64,000 bases of DNA from Marvania coccoides (lineage: Eukaryota > Chlorophyta > Trebouxiophyceae > Chlorellales > Chlorellaceae), in the NCBI GenBank assembly GCA_963854735.1, contig OY978100.1, positions 1,178,001-1,242,000 on the forward strand, written 5' to 3'. Shown here in pieces: positions 9,363 to 20,770 of this stretch. Below the pieces are notes generated by a model that was given only the letters and a program-made list of their open reading frames with translations, was not told the origin of the DNA and made no database searches. Position 1 is the stretch's first letter, and every line of letters begins with the position of its first letter. A program made the position numbers and the translations under genes.

Positions 9363-11108
9363 TCAGCTTGCCCTTCCAGACGGTGGCAGTGGGCCTGGCG
9401 CTGCAAACGGTGATGAGGCAATCGTCCGCCGCGAAGGGGCAGCCGGCTGCTGCACCACTGCAGGGTCCCGCCCTCCTTGAGGGTGTGGACCCCCCCCAGC
9501 ACCAGCATTGCTAGCCTTAAAAAAGAAAATTTCTGCCGCTCCGCTGCCCCCCCCTGGCTCCCTCTGCCCGTCCACCACCGCCCTCAGCAGGTGCACGGTG
9601 TCTGGGAACGCGGGGTAGGACATGCACGCCATTTGCGCGCGCTGCAGCATCGTCCACACCTTGCCCGAGTCCCTCATCAGTTCAATCATCGCCAAAAAAT
9701 CGCTGTCAGGACTGGCCGCCAGGCGCCCGCTGGCGTCAAACAGCGTCAAGTAGCGTTCCATCATGGCGTGCAGCGAGTCCACAGCCCCCGCAGCCCGCTG
9801 CAGCGACTGCAACAGGTCCACCCGCTGCTGCTGCACCGCCGCCACTCGAGTCAAGTACCCTCTCCACAACGACGTCAGCTTGGAGATCTGCTGCGGCGTG
9901 ATCTCCATCGCCGCGGCCACCTTGCGCCAGAATCGCACGGGATCTGGGCCCACGTCGCCGGCGGTAGCAAACAGCGCGTGCATGGCCGGCAAATTGTGCT
10001 GCAGCGCGGTGGAGATGGTGACGATCTGCTCCTCGAACAGCGGGCGCATGTCTTGCAGCACCGCGGGCACGTCGGTGAGCTCGCGGTGCAGGCCGCCGTT
10101 GCGAGTGAGCTCCATGCTGTGGCGGTCCATGATCTCTCGCAGCTGCAGCACGAAGCTGCGCCACCCCATGACGAGCTGGGGGCCCGACATGCCGCGCACA
10201 GCGGCAGTGAGCTCGGCGTACTGGGGCACTGCGACAAGATGGACGGAATTGGGGGTGGAGATATTAAAAAATCTAAACAGATATTTTGAAAAATCCAAGC
10301 CCTTCTTTTTTATTTGTGGCCAGTTATTGAAGGCGCGTGGAAATATATGAATTATAAGCATGATACTACTAAAAAGAGAGAGCTCACGTTCATCCAGGTC
10401 GCCGCTTTCTCGGAGTTTGCTGTGTGCCGCAAAAGCGTCGGCAATCCCCATCAGCGGCCGCCCTATGTCGCTGCTGAACGTCCGGTAAATGTCCCGCACC
10501 AGCTCCCGCGGCATTGAGCCCGAGTCTGAGGTAGAGGGCGCTCCAGAGGAGGCGCCAGGGGAGGAAATCTCCGCTGCATCGTGCTCCGAAGCAGATACCG
10601 TGCTGACCCGCATGCCGCTGGCCGCCTGACTGCGCTCTAATATCCCCAAGCTCACGTCCCGCACCGCTACCATCTTATCCAGCAGCTCGTTACGGTCTGT
10701 AGCCAGCTTGTGGTCGCTCCTCGCTTTTTCAAGCTCCTCGGCAGCTTGGTCGAAGGTGGTCTCCAGCTCGGCTCGCTGCGACCGCTGTTTCGAGCGGTAC
10801 CGCGCCTGAATCTCGCGGTTCTTCTCTTTCTTCTCCTCTTCCGTGAGGGTCGACTTGGCTCGGCCTCGTCCGCGTCGCCGCCTTGGAGGGGCGGGTTTGG
10901 AGGGGCCGCCTCCGTCTGCAGGCTCATCAGGCTCGCCCCCCCCCTCAGCGCCTTCCATTTCTTCATCTTCGGCTTCTGCAGCTTTGGTGGCGGCGGGCTT
11001 GGCGGGGATCTCAGGGCGGTCGAACCAGAATGCCCCCTCGATTGCTTCGATGCTCCATTGGCGGGGTTCCCCACCAACGTTGATCAACGGCACGCCGTCT
11101 TGGTCCAT
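9363..11108 (-). CDS. bZIP transcription factor with C-terminal helical (DOG1/TGA-like) region, 528 aa
   Basis: Exons 11108-10388 and 10228-9363, donor GTGAGC, acceptor TCGCAG. The acidic N-terminus (about 45-75) precedes a proline/arginine NLS (PPRRRRGRGRAK). The bZIP basic region has the signature N-x7-R in KNREIQARYRSKQR, followed by heptad-like helices (ETTFDQAAEELEKARSDH). The C-terminal half contains long amphipathic helices (e.g. QLVMGWRSFVLQLREIMDRH) that resemble the helical domain of plant TGA-type bZIPs; that relation is inference. The 159-bp intron has no stop and is in frame, so unspliced mRNA would encode a 581-aa form. Converges with SDH4 across 262 bp. Confidence 0.85.
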   Translation of the reverse strand: MDQDGVPLINVGGEPRQWSIEAIEGAFWFDRPEIPAKPAATKAAEAEDEEMEGAEGGGEPDEPADGGGPSKPAPPRRRRGRGRAKSTLTEEEKKEKNREIQARYRSKQRSQRAELETTFDQAAEELEKARSDHKLATDRNELLDKMVAVRDVSLGILERSQAASGMRVSTVSASEHDAAEISSPGASSGAPSTSDSGSMPRELVRDIYRTFSSDIGRPLMGIADAFAAHSKLRESGDLDERELSLFSSIMLIIHIFPRAFNNWPQIKKKGLDFSKYLFRFFNISTPNSVHLVAVPQYAELTAAVRGMSGPQLVMGWRSFVLQLREIMDRHSMELTRNGGLHRELTDVPAVLQDMRPLFEEQIVTISTALQHNLPAMHALFATAGDVGPDPVRFWRKVAAAMEITPQQISKLTSLWRGYLTRVAAVQQQRVDLLQSLQRAAGAVDSLHAMMERYLTLFDASGRLAASPDSDFLAMIELMRDSGKVWTMLQRAQMACMSYPAFPDTVHLLRAVVDGQREPGGGSGAAEIFFFKASNAGAGGGPHPQGGRDPAVVQQPAAPSRRTIASSPFAAPGPLPPSGRAS

Positions 11109-12019
11109 TGGTTGACGTTATTGCGTTGAAAAAAAAACAGACGGCAACAAGGAGAACAAGAGAGACAGACTGATCTTTGCTTTGACTTTTTGTATTTAAC
11201 GCTCGTCCCGAGCAATGCAGGCGCTGTGGGAGATATGGATGGCAGGAGCAAACGACCAGCGTTTTGTGCGTGACAATGTCGAGAAACTTTTGAAAGATGA
11301 TTGAAAATTCGTAAAAAAAAAAGAGACTCTCAATAGAAAAACAGATGAAATGAATGTCAACGTATTTTAAACAATCGCCATTAAGTTTCCTGGGTTTGAT
11401 CTCACGTCAAAACTTGACGATTGGAAAAAGGATTCAGTGAATTTCGAACTTGTAAGCCAAGGCTCCCAGTGACGCAGGGACGTTTCGACATGCAAAAATT
11501 TCACATATCTGGAAAGAGAGAATCTGAAAAATGCAATATTGTGAATATCAGGCTTTGCGTACGTCGCTTTCCTCTACAGAAAAAAAAAAAAAAAAGATGA
11601 CTTGGGGGTACCGCCCCTGGAATTTCTGAGTTTGTCAGAAAATTCTTGAAAATGGTCCACTTTTTGAGGCAGGAGGTGCGGGCTTTGCCAGGCCTCGAGT
11701 GATCTGCACCCACAGCGGGCTTGCATGCTGCCTCCGAGGGGGGTGGGTGGTGGTGAATCCTTGCAAATCTGCCCTCGGGGGAGTGCCCCTGGGAGGTCGT
11801 CCAGCGGCAGGTCGGCTCTGGGAATTCTCAACTAACGAAACATGACTTTAAAAGGCAAGCATTTCCATAATTAAATGCATTATTGTTTATTTTTGCTGTT
11901 TATTCAAATTTTGAATCAGTTCTGCTCAGCTCTCTTTCTTTCTTCTCATCTATTTCGTCGTTCCTGCATGGAGAGGGCCTCTCAAAAATGTGTGCTTTCT
12001 TTCCACCGCTCATCATCGG
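11109..12019. other. Spacer with a GC-rich island and a hairpin
   Basis: Upstream region of the bZIP gene and 3' side of PAO. Most is AT-rich. A GC-rich island at about 11600-11825 stands out and has no convincing frame (a minus frame at 11574-11831 ends in poly-Phe from an A/T run). A near-perfect hairpin lies at about 11628-11653 (arms GAATTTCTGA / TCAGAAAATTC). No gene is assigned; a non-coding transcript or repeat remnant is possible. Confidence 0.5.
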
Positions 12020-14239
12020 TCAGCGGTCAGCGTGGCAGTAGTCCACAAAGTAGAACTTTTCTCGGAGCTCTCCCACCCACTGCCAAACCAGCGCTCCCAG
12101 CATCCCCACCAGCGCAGGGCCAGCGGAAGCCCGAGTCACCAAGGCCTTTATGCCCCCCGCCTGCACAGCAGCGGCCACGGCGGTGCCGAATCCCAGCGCC
12201 GCCACCGCTGCTGCCGCTTTTCTGATTGCCTCCAGCCACTTCAGCGCCCGCTTACACGTGACGCAGTTTTTTGTGTGCCTGTTGGACAAAACGAAAAAAT
12301 AAAGGGGAGTCTGAATACACGAAAATTGAAGTTGAAATTTTCATCAATGGAGGAAAGAAGAAAATATGTTTTCCCCCCTCCTCGACTCACTGTTCGTAGC
12401 GATTGAGCAGCACGCGGTGATCGGTGACCAGTGGCCCGTAGGAGGGCGCTTGATGGAGGGGGCCAAAGGGGCCGCTGCCGCCGGCGGTGTCCAGCCAGTT
12501 TTTGAACGCAGCTACCAAGGTGTCAGCGCGTGTAGGCATGAAGTAAAACTTCCGCCAGGGGGCAGCAGCAACGGCATCTTTTCCACCCGCTGCAGCTCCT
12601 GCGCTGGCGTTTCCGCTCCCCGCTTTTCGCGCCGCCTCCTCCAGAAAGTGCTCTTGGTAGTGCAGGAACACGTTGTCGCCATCCAGCACCGGGTGCCGGA
12701 ACACGATGTGGTCCAGCCACCTGGGAACCCTCTTCATGAGCTTGAAGAGCGGCGGCAGGTCTGGCTTGTTGGTGGTCACAAAGGCGACAAGGCGGGAGTT
12801 GCCGGGGGTCGTGGGCACGCAGTAGATCTTGAAAGAGGAGTACAAGCCCTGCACACACACAATATTAAAAATAAAATAAAAAAGAACAATGGATTATCAA
12901 CTTAATTAGACCTATAAAATTAAATATGCCACATGGTGCATCGCTGGCTGAATCTTGATGGGCCAATGATTTATTAGAAATTCTGCTCTCACGTCAGGAC
13001 GGTTATTGCCGATGTTGACGTAGCAGGGGGGCTGGAAGGTGACGAACCCGGGGCCAAACACGCTGGAGTAGCCCACTTTGAGCATCCCTGGCTCCGCCTC
13101 CATCTTCATTTCGTAGTCGCCGTACTGAACGCGGTCGCGGTTGCCTTGCACGCCATGGTGGGAGAAGGGGACGTGCGCGGGGTCCACCACGTTCTCCACC
13201 AGGGTCTGGTAGTCGTACGGCAGGTCTCTGAAGTACGGAGGAAAGACGTACATGATTTTGTCGCCGCGTTCTGGAGTAGGGGAGAGAGGGGGGAATAGGT
13301 TTAGCTTGTACATGTGTTTATAAGACAATATTTGAATAAAAAAAGTCGCACAGTCAAACCGCGAGTGCCGTAAGACGCTTTAATAACCGCTCTCCTTTAC
13401 TGCTGTCCTTTCTTCTTCAAGGGGAAAAAAACTTTCCGGCACTCACCGAGAGCTCCTTGCAGGAGGGCGTCGATGGGCAGCGGCGTGGCCTTGCTCTCCT
13501 CCTCCGCTTGCGGCCCCGCCTCTCCCCACACAAACAGCAGCCCCTGAGCTTCCGCGATGGGCCGCGTCACGGCGCAGGCACGCTTTGACGCGCACGCCCG
13601 CTCTTCCGCCTCCTTGGACGCCGACTGGGGGACCCTCACGGCGGCGCCGCTGGGCGCGAAGTCCCAGCCGTGGTAGCTGCATGTCAGCACCCCGCCGTTT
13701 ATCTTCCCCTCCGACAGCGGTGCTGCTCTGTGGGGGCAGCGGTCCTCAAAGCAGTGCCACTCCTTCGACTCCGCGTCCTTCCAACTGCGAAATTAATACT
13801 AAAATAAATAATTAAAAAAAAAATTTTGATGTAATGAGGCAATGAAATTGTAGATTTCCTAGCCTGAAACAACGAAGGGAGGAAAGAGAGTAGTAAGAAT
13901 TAAAACTGACATTACGAGGTTGCTGCCCAGCAGCTGCACGGGGTTGGGACGGCGCGTATCAGCCATCTCTATCACCGCCACTGGGTACCAGTTCTTCGCC
14001 CAGTTGTAGTTTTCGCCGGCGTTGGACAGCGTCAGCGAGGGCTCAACCTCAGGGCCTGACAGAGGCAAGGAATAATCCTGGACAGAAGGGTCGATGGCTG
14101 CTTCGGCAACCCTGGTCTGGTGGGTGCGCAGGGTGCGTGGAGAAAAGGAGGGCCTGAAGGCAGGGAGACCGCGACGGGATCCTTGGAACTGCCTGGTGGT
14201 GGATAGTTTGGCAGATCGCATTGTCGCTGAACAGTTCAT
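12020..14239 (-). CDS. PAO: Pheophorbide a oxygenase (Rieske-type, chloroplast), 553 aa
   Basis: Five exons: 14239-13911, 13784-13447, 13270-12993, 12848-12391, 12278-12020. Phases sum to 554 codons. PAO opens the chlorin ring of pheophorbide a in chlorophyll breakdown. Domain order: plastid transit peptide (about 1-50); Rieske centre CPHR...CSYHGWDF (exon 2); mononuclear-iron site with NVVDPAHVPFSHH (exon 3); C-terminal membrane-associated part with the redox C-x2-C motif in HTKNCVTCKRAL and the end EKFYFVDYCHADR, both typical of PAO. The first donor could be read as GTAATG, but only the GTCAGT donor restores LLGSNLVIWKDAESKEWHCF. Head-to-head with RecQ (411 bp spacer). Confidence 0.95.
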
Positions 14240-14650
14240 GGCTTATTCTTGCTCTTGAAGAAGATTGACGACGGAGAAACCTTTCGTTGTTGGACGATTC
14301 TGGTGGTGGAATAATAATTAATTGGGGGAAAAAATTTTGCTGCTCCTAATCTGTCCTTCGCTTGTCAAATCAACCTTAAATGCACGTTGATTAGAGAGGA
14401 GGTTGATAAGAAGTCCAAAAGAAGATATAAGGTGAGGGCATTTCATGCAATACTTCTTGATTGAGCCTATAAGAGCTGTCGCTCTTAGATCCTTGCTTTT
14501 TGCATTAAAATTCTAGAATTCAAATCCTAAGAGAGCGTTGCAGTCAGTGATTTGAGAGGAGAGTGCTGAATAAATTTTCAGAACGATTAAAAAAAATGAT
14601 CAAGAAGGAATAATATAGTGATAAAAAAACGCCTCCTAAAAGCACCAAAT
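14240..14650. promoter_or_regulatory. Divergent promoter region PAO / RecQ
   Basis: A 411-bp AT-rich spacer between two divergent start codons, presumably carrying both promoters. No further motif is claimed. Confidence 0.4.
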
Positions 14651-16348
14651 ATGGCAGAACACGGCGAACTGGCTCATCTCCTAGCTACACACTATGGGCA
14701 CTCAGCCTTCCGTCCTATACAACTTGAGGCAATGGTGACCACGCTCTCTGGACGAGACTGCCTCCTTGTGCTGCCTACAGGGGGGGGCAAATCCGTTACG
14801 TTCCAGCTTCCAACTTTGCTCCGCCGCCAAATCTGTGTAGTTGTAACTCCGCTGCTGGCGTTAGCTAAAGACCAAGTCGACAACGCCAACGACGCAGACA
14901 TAGAAGCCGCCAGCTGGTGAGTTTGCCTCTTCCTTTCCTCCTTAAAACTATTCTAAAATTGTTCAAAGATTATAAGCCAATTTCCAGCAATTTAACTTTA
15001 TTTTTGCCCTGTTTTCAGGTCCTCCCAAACGTCCGAGAGCCAAAAGGCAGCGCTGGCCAGGGACCTGGTGGTCGAGGACGGCAGTCTGCGCCTTCTTTAC
15101 ACCACCCCGGAGTCCCTGCAGACCGAACGGCTGCTGGAGGCCCTCACCACCGCTCACTCTGCCGGCAGGCTGTGCTCGCTGGCCATTGATGAAGCCCACG
15201 CGTGCTCCCAGTGGGGCCATGACTTCAGGCCTTCGTACCTTACGTTGGGAGACCTGCGCCCCAAGCTTCCTGGCCTCCCCATCATCGCTGTCACCGCCAC
15301 CGCCACTGCGAGGGTTCGACGCTCCATCATCGATATCCTTGGACTGGAGGGCCCAGAAGTGCTGCTGTCCTCGTTCAACCGCCCAGAAATACAGTACACC
15401 GTGCAGTACAAGGAGCTCCTGGGCGACGGCTCCAAAGGCGCCGTCGTGGCGGAGGCTGCTAGTTTTATTCTGGCGCGCCCAGGAGAGAGCGGCATCGTGT
15501 ACTGCCGCCTGCGGTCCACCTGCGACGAGGTGGCGGCCGCCCTGCGCGCAGTGGACATCGACGCCGCGGCATATCACGCTGGGATGGACCCAGCCAAGCG
15601 GTCGAGGGTGCAGCAAGACTGGAAAGACGATGGTCTGCAGGTGGTGGTCGCAACGGTCGCGTTTGGGATGGGTCTAGACAAAGCGGATGTGCGGTTCGTG
15701 CTGCACATGGATCCGGCTGCAACGCTGGAAGGCTTGAGCCAGGAGGCAGGCAGAGCCGGGAGAGATGGGCTGCCGGCAACGTCGGTGGTGTTCAGCAGCA
15801 ACGAGGACCTGAAGGTGGCGCAGCGGATGGAGAGGAGCGGGGGGGCGACGGCGGCGATGGCGGAGTACATTCAGACGGCAGGGTGCCGCCGCAAAGCGCT
15901 GCTGATGCACTTTGGGGAGAAGCGCAGCGGCGGGTGCAGCGCAGCGGAGGGGGAGCAGTTGTGCGACTACTGCGCGGGGCCCCGCGCAGCTGCCGCCAAG
16001 CTGGGGGAGATGGAGGCGGCGGTGGCGGCGGCAGCGGCAGTGGCTGCAGGAGGAGAAGTTGCTGGTGGGAGCGGCGATGACGCTGCGCCCTCGAGCCTAA
16101 AAAAAGCGACTTCCAACACGCCTCACTCTCTCCCTAACCCCGCTACCAAGCGCAAGCTGCCGCGCCCCGTTCTCATGACGGGTCTGCAGGCGGATCGCGG
16201 GCTGGAGAACAGCGCAGCTGGCGAGGAGCCCGCTGCCCCTGGTGCTGCTGCTCTGGCCTCGCCCCCTGCTCCTCCTCCTAGCACCGCCAATGGCGTGGTG
16301 CTGAAGAAGCGACGGCCTGCTTTCCATCCGCCACGCCCGATCAAATGA
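14651..16348 (+). CDS. RecQ-family DNA helicase, 531 aa
   Basis: Exons 14651-14916 and 15019-16348, donor GTGAGT, acceptor TTTCAG. The protein is a short RecQ 3'-5' helicase acting in recombination repair. Visible motifs in order: motif 0 ([13 protein letters not shown]), Walker A (LPTGGGKS), motif Ia ([11 protein letters not shown]), DEAH box, TATAT (motif III), FNRPEIQY (motif IV), AYHAGM, and motifs V-VI ([28 protein letters not shown]). A zinc-binding region follows with cysteines in AGCRRKAL and [13 protein letters not shown]. The tail is disordered, basic and proline-rich. No HRDC or exonuclease domain is seen, so it resembles the short RecQ types. ATG 14651 fits the conserved N-terminus; an upstream GTG is not needed. 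Confidence 0.95.
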
Positions 16349-16795
16349 CATAAATAATGGACGATCACAACAGCGAGTAGTGACGGACACCTACTGCTGG
16401 CGTCCTCCCCCTGGGAACTCTTCGGGGCTTAATTATACACTGCCAGTCTGAACATATATGGAAGAAGATGCATAGATGCAAAGAGTGCAAAAACAAAACA
16501 AAACAAAGACCCCAAAGGGAATGACTTGAGGGGAGATTTATTGCCTATGGAAAGTGTGAAGGAAACGAAAACTTAGCCGATTCCCACTCACCATGAGACC
16601 ACGTCCATATCGTGGGACAGCATGCAAACTTTCTTCCACCCCTTGTGGACGCGTACCTACGCCTCCATATCTGTATAATAATAATCAGTGGTACGGCATT
16701 GACACGATGAACCAGGCACTATATTAATAATTTAATGATGATAGGGTGACAATACAGACGATACGAAAGCGCAAACAGAGGGTTTGCGCTGCAAG
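16349..16795. other. Spacer between RecQ and FUSC gene with dispersed repeat copy
   Basis: Carries repeat copy R1 (16371-16435). A second segment at about 16562-16593, read on the minus strand (GTGAGTGGGAATCGGC), matches the left part of copy R2, so the spacer may hold two inverted repeat pieces. No gene is supported. Confidence 0.55.
16371..16435 (+). repeat. Dispersed short repeat, copy R1
   Basis: Shares GAGTAG...CACCTACT, GGCGTCCTCCCCCTGGG and the later CTTAATTAT with copy R2 (32610-32745). The core holds a small dyad, TCCCC-ct-GGGGA, degraded here to GGGAA. It lies just past the RecQ stop codon. Confidence 0.65.
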
Positions 16796-19700
16796 ATGTC
16801 GGGAAAAAAATTCACGCTCTGGAAGCCTACGATATGGTGTTATGCACGCAGGGCTTTGCTGTCGGAGTCGTTTGCTGTAAGTTGCGAAACTCCCCCAATG
16901 CGCCGCCCAAGCAAATTCTTAATCTGCCCCCGCCCCTCCTTTTTTCACTGCAGTGGGCTGTTCAAAATGGCTCCGGTGTGTTATTCACAGTCCTCTTTGT
17001 TGTCATTGGGCAAATGACCTTCACCTTGGCCTGCGTCAGCGTGTGTCTGTACGCCGCAGCCTCCCAAGTCCTCTCGTTAGACCGCACAGTCGGCGGCCGC
17101 CTCTTCAGCGCGGCTCTCTTTACAGGGTGCATGCTCAGCAGCGGCGTTCTAGGCGGAGGCCTCAGCTCGCTGGCGTGGCTGGCCCGCGGGGACGCCTCTG
17201 GCCTGTTGGAGTACCTCCCGTCCCAGCTCCAGAAAATCCCTTCTAAAGCCGAGCTGGGGCTGCTCACCGAGTGGCTGCCCAAGCTGGCGGCGCTGCCGCT
17301 GCCGCCGTTTATTCAGGACGCGTTTGATGTGGTCAAAACCGACATCGAGGCGCTGGAAGACGCGTTTATTGCGCAACCTGACACCGCCTTCTGGGCGCTG
17401 CTGATGGTCCTTTACGTTGTGGTGTCGGTGCCATTCGCGATTGGCCGTGCGTCAAAAGACATGCGCCTGGGCATCCTCATGGGCATCGCCACTCTGTTCA
17501 TGGGCTCGCAGCTGGTTTTTGCGACGCTGCTGCCCACGCTGGGGCTGCGGCTGTACTGGACCCAGGTGACCGCAGGCTACGTCAAAGTTGCGCTGGTTAA
17601 CATGGGCGGGATGGTGGTGACCGCGCTGCTGTTTTTTACGACATCAGCTCACGACGCGGTGCGGCGGCAGATGGGGCAGCTTTTGAAAGAAACTGGAGTG
17701 CTGGTGTCGCACTCTGGCAGCGTAGCGGCGTTTGCTGGAGGTAAAGGCGGCGATGCAGCTGTGTACGAGCCAGCCAGCCCCGCTGGAGATGCCGCTTTGA
17801 AAAGCCTTGAAGACGAAGCAGACAGCACAGCTGCGGCCCCTAAAAGTGAAGCAGACATCGCTGAGGCCCTGCGCAAGAAGGCTCGAGCGCTGGCAAACGC
17901 TCCAGCTCCCCTAGCCGAAGAGGAATCACTTGACGAGGAAGCGGGAGGCGTGGCGCTCCAAATTCCCCACACGTCGGTGCTGGAGCTGCAGGGCACTGCC
18001 CGCAGCGTTGAAGACTACCTCTCGACGGCTATGTTAGAGCCTCCTCTGCCTGGGGTCGTGTCCCAGAGTGGAAGCAACCGCTCCCACTATGCAACGGTGC
18101 TGGCAACGGCAAAGAAACTGGCCAGCGTGGCCGGCAGCATTGATGCCTGCGCCATGGACGCTCAGCTCGAGCTGTGCGTACCGCTATCGAAGAAAGACCA
18201 TTCTGCAAAGCTGGAGAGCGCGGCAGGTGCGGTGCAGGAGGCGATTACCGTCGTGACAGCCTCGTGCGCTGCTGCCTGCGGAGACCTCAGCATGACTCTG
18301 CAGCACATGCCGCTGTGGGGTGTTTGCGCCGGCCCCAAGCTTGCCTGGCGCCCCAAACCCTCAGAGCACTGGGAAACACTGCGCGCTGCGCTGCACACCG
18401 CCGCCAACGCAATGTCGCCGCTGCTGGGCAGCGTTGCTGCCTCTGAGGGCATTGACGTTGTGGAGCTCTCCTTTGTGGAGGGCCGCGCCACCCTGGCCGT
18501 GCTCACCAACTGCGAGGTGATGCTCTCCGTCCTTGAGAGGCTGGAGCAGGACGTCGCAGTGGCGCTGGCGATTCAACCACCACCTGGCGCAGGAGAGAAG
18601 AAATCTTTGAAGGAAAGGGTTGTTGGGAGCGCCTACCTCAGCGTTTTAGTGCTGCTGGCTATGGGGTTAGGACTTCCGGTGTGGCTGATCGTGTGCAAAT
18701 CGCTCGTGGACCTGGCAAAAGGCATCGTTCCTTTTTTCCGCTCCGCTGCCGCGCGCTCCGAGATCCTACGCAGCCGCAGCGCCCAATTCGCGTTCAAGTA
18801 TTGGATGGGCATGTGTCTGGCCATCATCGGCATCATTCTTCTGCTGTGGAAGGGCGAAGGCTCCGGCGGCACTCCGTTTGAGAACGCAGGAAGCCTAGAC
18901 AACTTCTTCTTTGTCTGGCAGCCCATCTACTTCTGGATCACCGCCGCTATCTGCATCCAACAGTACGTAGAGGCTGCCGTCTTTCGCGCCGTCTTGCGCG
19001 CCCTGATGACGGGGGTTGGTGGTGCTCTAGGCTACGCTGCAATGCTCAACGGCAGCCTGGCCAACAACCCATATTTCATCGCAGGGATGATCGTCGCTTT
19101 CAACGCGGCCTGCGGCCTGCTGTCCCCCGCCAAGTCCATGCGCTATTCCCTCTTCCTGACGGCTTTTACCTTCAACGGCGTGGTTGCCTGCCAGTACTTT
19201 GGCTGCTGTGACGTGGCAGGAGACCCCAAAGTATTCGGTGGAAAAGTTCTGTCCACTCTATTTGGGTCCATCTATGCCATGCTCGTCGCCTGGTGCTTCC
19301 TCCCTTACTACACCAGCGAGAAAATGCTGAGCGAAGAAGCTGGGGCGCTACGTTCTGCGATCAAAATTATTCAGCAGCAGCTCAAGTGGGTGGAGACCGC
19401 CGCCAGGGGTGGGGAGCAGCAGGAGGGAGCCGGGGGCGACAAATGGTGGGAATCTGCTGTGGAGGAGCAGTTGCGAGGGCCGCTGGCCAGCGTTCGAAAA
19501 GATCTGCAGGCCAACGTCATTGAGCGGAAGCAGCTGCTGCTGACGTGGACCGTGCTGCCCACTCCCCCAGTGATCCCCATCCTGCTGGACCGCATTTCCA
19601 GGCTTGCGGATTGCCTGGAAACGGCAGGTAATGTGGCTGAGAGCGCGCTGTGGCCTGGCAAAGCAGGTCCAGCGCAGGCAGCGCTGCTCGACCACACGGG

Positions 19701-20061
19701 CGCGCAGATTGACGCCGTGGTTGAAGCAGCGAGCAGGGTGGTGGATGCGTGCTGCGAGTGCATGCTGGCAACGTCTCATGCTGCCGTGCACAGCACGCGT
19801 AGCAGGGTAGCTGAGGAGGTGGAGGGCCTGTGGGCCGCGCGGGCCGCGCTGAGGGCTAGGTTTATATCTTGGAACCACGCCGGCACAAAGGATTGGACGG
19901 CTGCTGACTATCGCTTCTTGGCATGGTTGCACCTGATGCTGATGGGGATGCAGGAGATTGAGGCGACGGCGGTGGTGCTGGCGGAGGGTGAAGCAGCGCT
20001 GGACAGGGACGGTTACTCGGCCTGGGCGACGGCTTGGTACGGCCGCCGCCCCGTCGTTTGA
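16796..20061 (+). CDS. FUSC/aromatic-acid-exporter-like multi-pass membrane protein, 1062 aa
   Basis: Exons 16796-16876 (27 codons) and 16954-20061; donor GTAAGT, acceptor CTGCAG, phase 0. The layout is two membrane bundles separated by a large soluble region: N-terminal helices (about 30-290), a hydrophilic middle (about 290-580, including an acidic linker) and C-terminal helices (about 586-810), then a helical cytosolic end. The C-terminal bundle with a conserved N-P-Y-F-I-A-G followed by a run of helices is like FUSC/ArAE-type transporters (fungal BRE4, plant ALMT-like relatives). The substrate is unknown; organic-anion or toxin efflux is the usual role. Assignment is by architecture, so moderate confidence. 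Confidence 0.7.
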
Positions 20062-20275
20062 TTGTGGTTTCTGTTACAAAACTATAAATTAATGTTTAAC
20101 AAACAGGGAAAGAATATATGTAAAAATGAATATCTGATTGAAAAACGAGTACCCCCCTCCCCCCAAAAGGGATTTCATGAAGAACTGAAAAGCAAGCAAA
20201 ACATTGTTGTGTATTTCATTAAAAAATCATTTAAAAGGCACGCCAAAATCATACATCAAAAATGAAGTGCAGGTT
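20062..20275. other. Convergent 3' spacer
   Basis: AT-rich 214 bp between two convergent genes; nothing else seen. Confidence 0.5.
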
Positions 20276-20770
20276 TTAAATGGTCCTTTTCTTTTTATTC
20301 GTCTTGGCCTTCTTCGCCTTCTTCTTCACGATCTTGGGTGTCTCTCTGGTGTTTTCGCTGTCCGCAACGATTGCTGTCTGGTTGCTATCATGGTGGGTCT
20401 CCACTTCTATGGCTGTGTGGTTGGCGTGGTGAAGCTCTAAAATGTGCTCGCCCTCGTGCTTGTGCTCGTGCGGGGGGCGAGGAGGGGGAGGCATGAGGGG
20501 TGGGGGGGACAGAGCGTTCTCCGAAACGACCACGTCATCATCGTCTTTCATGCGGAGCTCCTTCTTCTCTTTTTTGATGAAATCCTTCTCTAATTTTTCC
20601 GGGCGAACCCTGTCTCCCTTGTTGCCTTTCTTGCCTTCTTTTTCGCAAGGCGGAGGCGGCGTGGTGGCGGCGACATCGTCATCGGGTCCAAGCAACTCGC
20701 GGGCGAAAGCGGTGTGGTGATGGACCAGCAGCAAGCCCAACAGCAACATGATCATTGCGCTCGCCCTCAT
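20276..20770 (-). CDS. Secreted or lumenal Lys/His/Pro-rich protein, 164 aa, unknown function
   Basis: ATG 20770 opens a clear signal peptide (MRASAMIMLLLGLLLVHHHTAFA). A longer in-frame start at 20920 would place that hydrophobic stretch internally, so the short start is preferred; a CAG just upstream (about 20788) could be a 5'UTR splice acceptor. The mature part has a polyproline/cysteine segment, lysine/aspartate-rich stretches, a PPPLMPPPPRPPHEHKHEGEH block, three possible N-glycosylation sites (NHT, NQT and similar) and a poly-lysine tail. No family recognised. Histidine-rich clusters could bind metal; that is speculation. Compositional bias makes homology searches unreliable. Confidence 0.6.
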   Translation of the reverse strand: MRASAMIMLLLGLLLVHHHTAFARELLGPDDDVAATTPPPPCEKEGKKGNKGDRVRPEKLEKDFIKKEKKELRMKDDDDVVVSENALSPPPLMPPPPRPPHEHKHEGEHILELHHANHTAIEVETHHDSNQTAIVADSENTRETPKIVKKKAKKAKTNKKKRTI

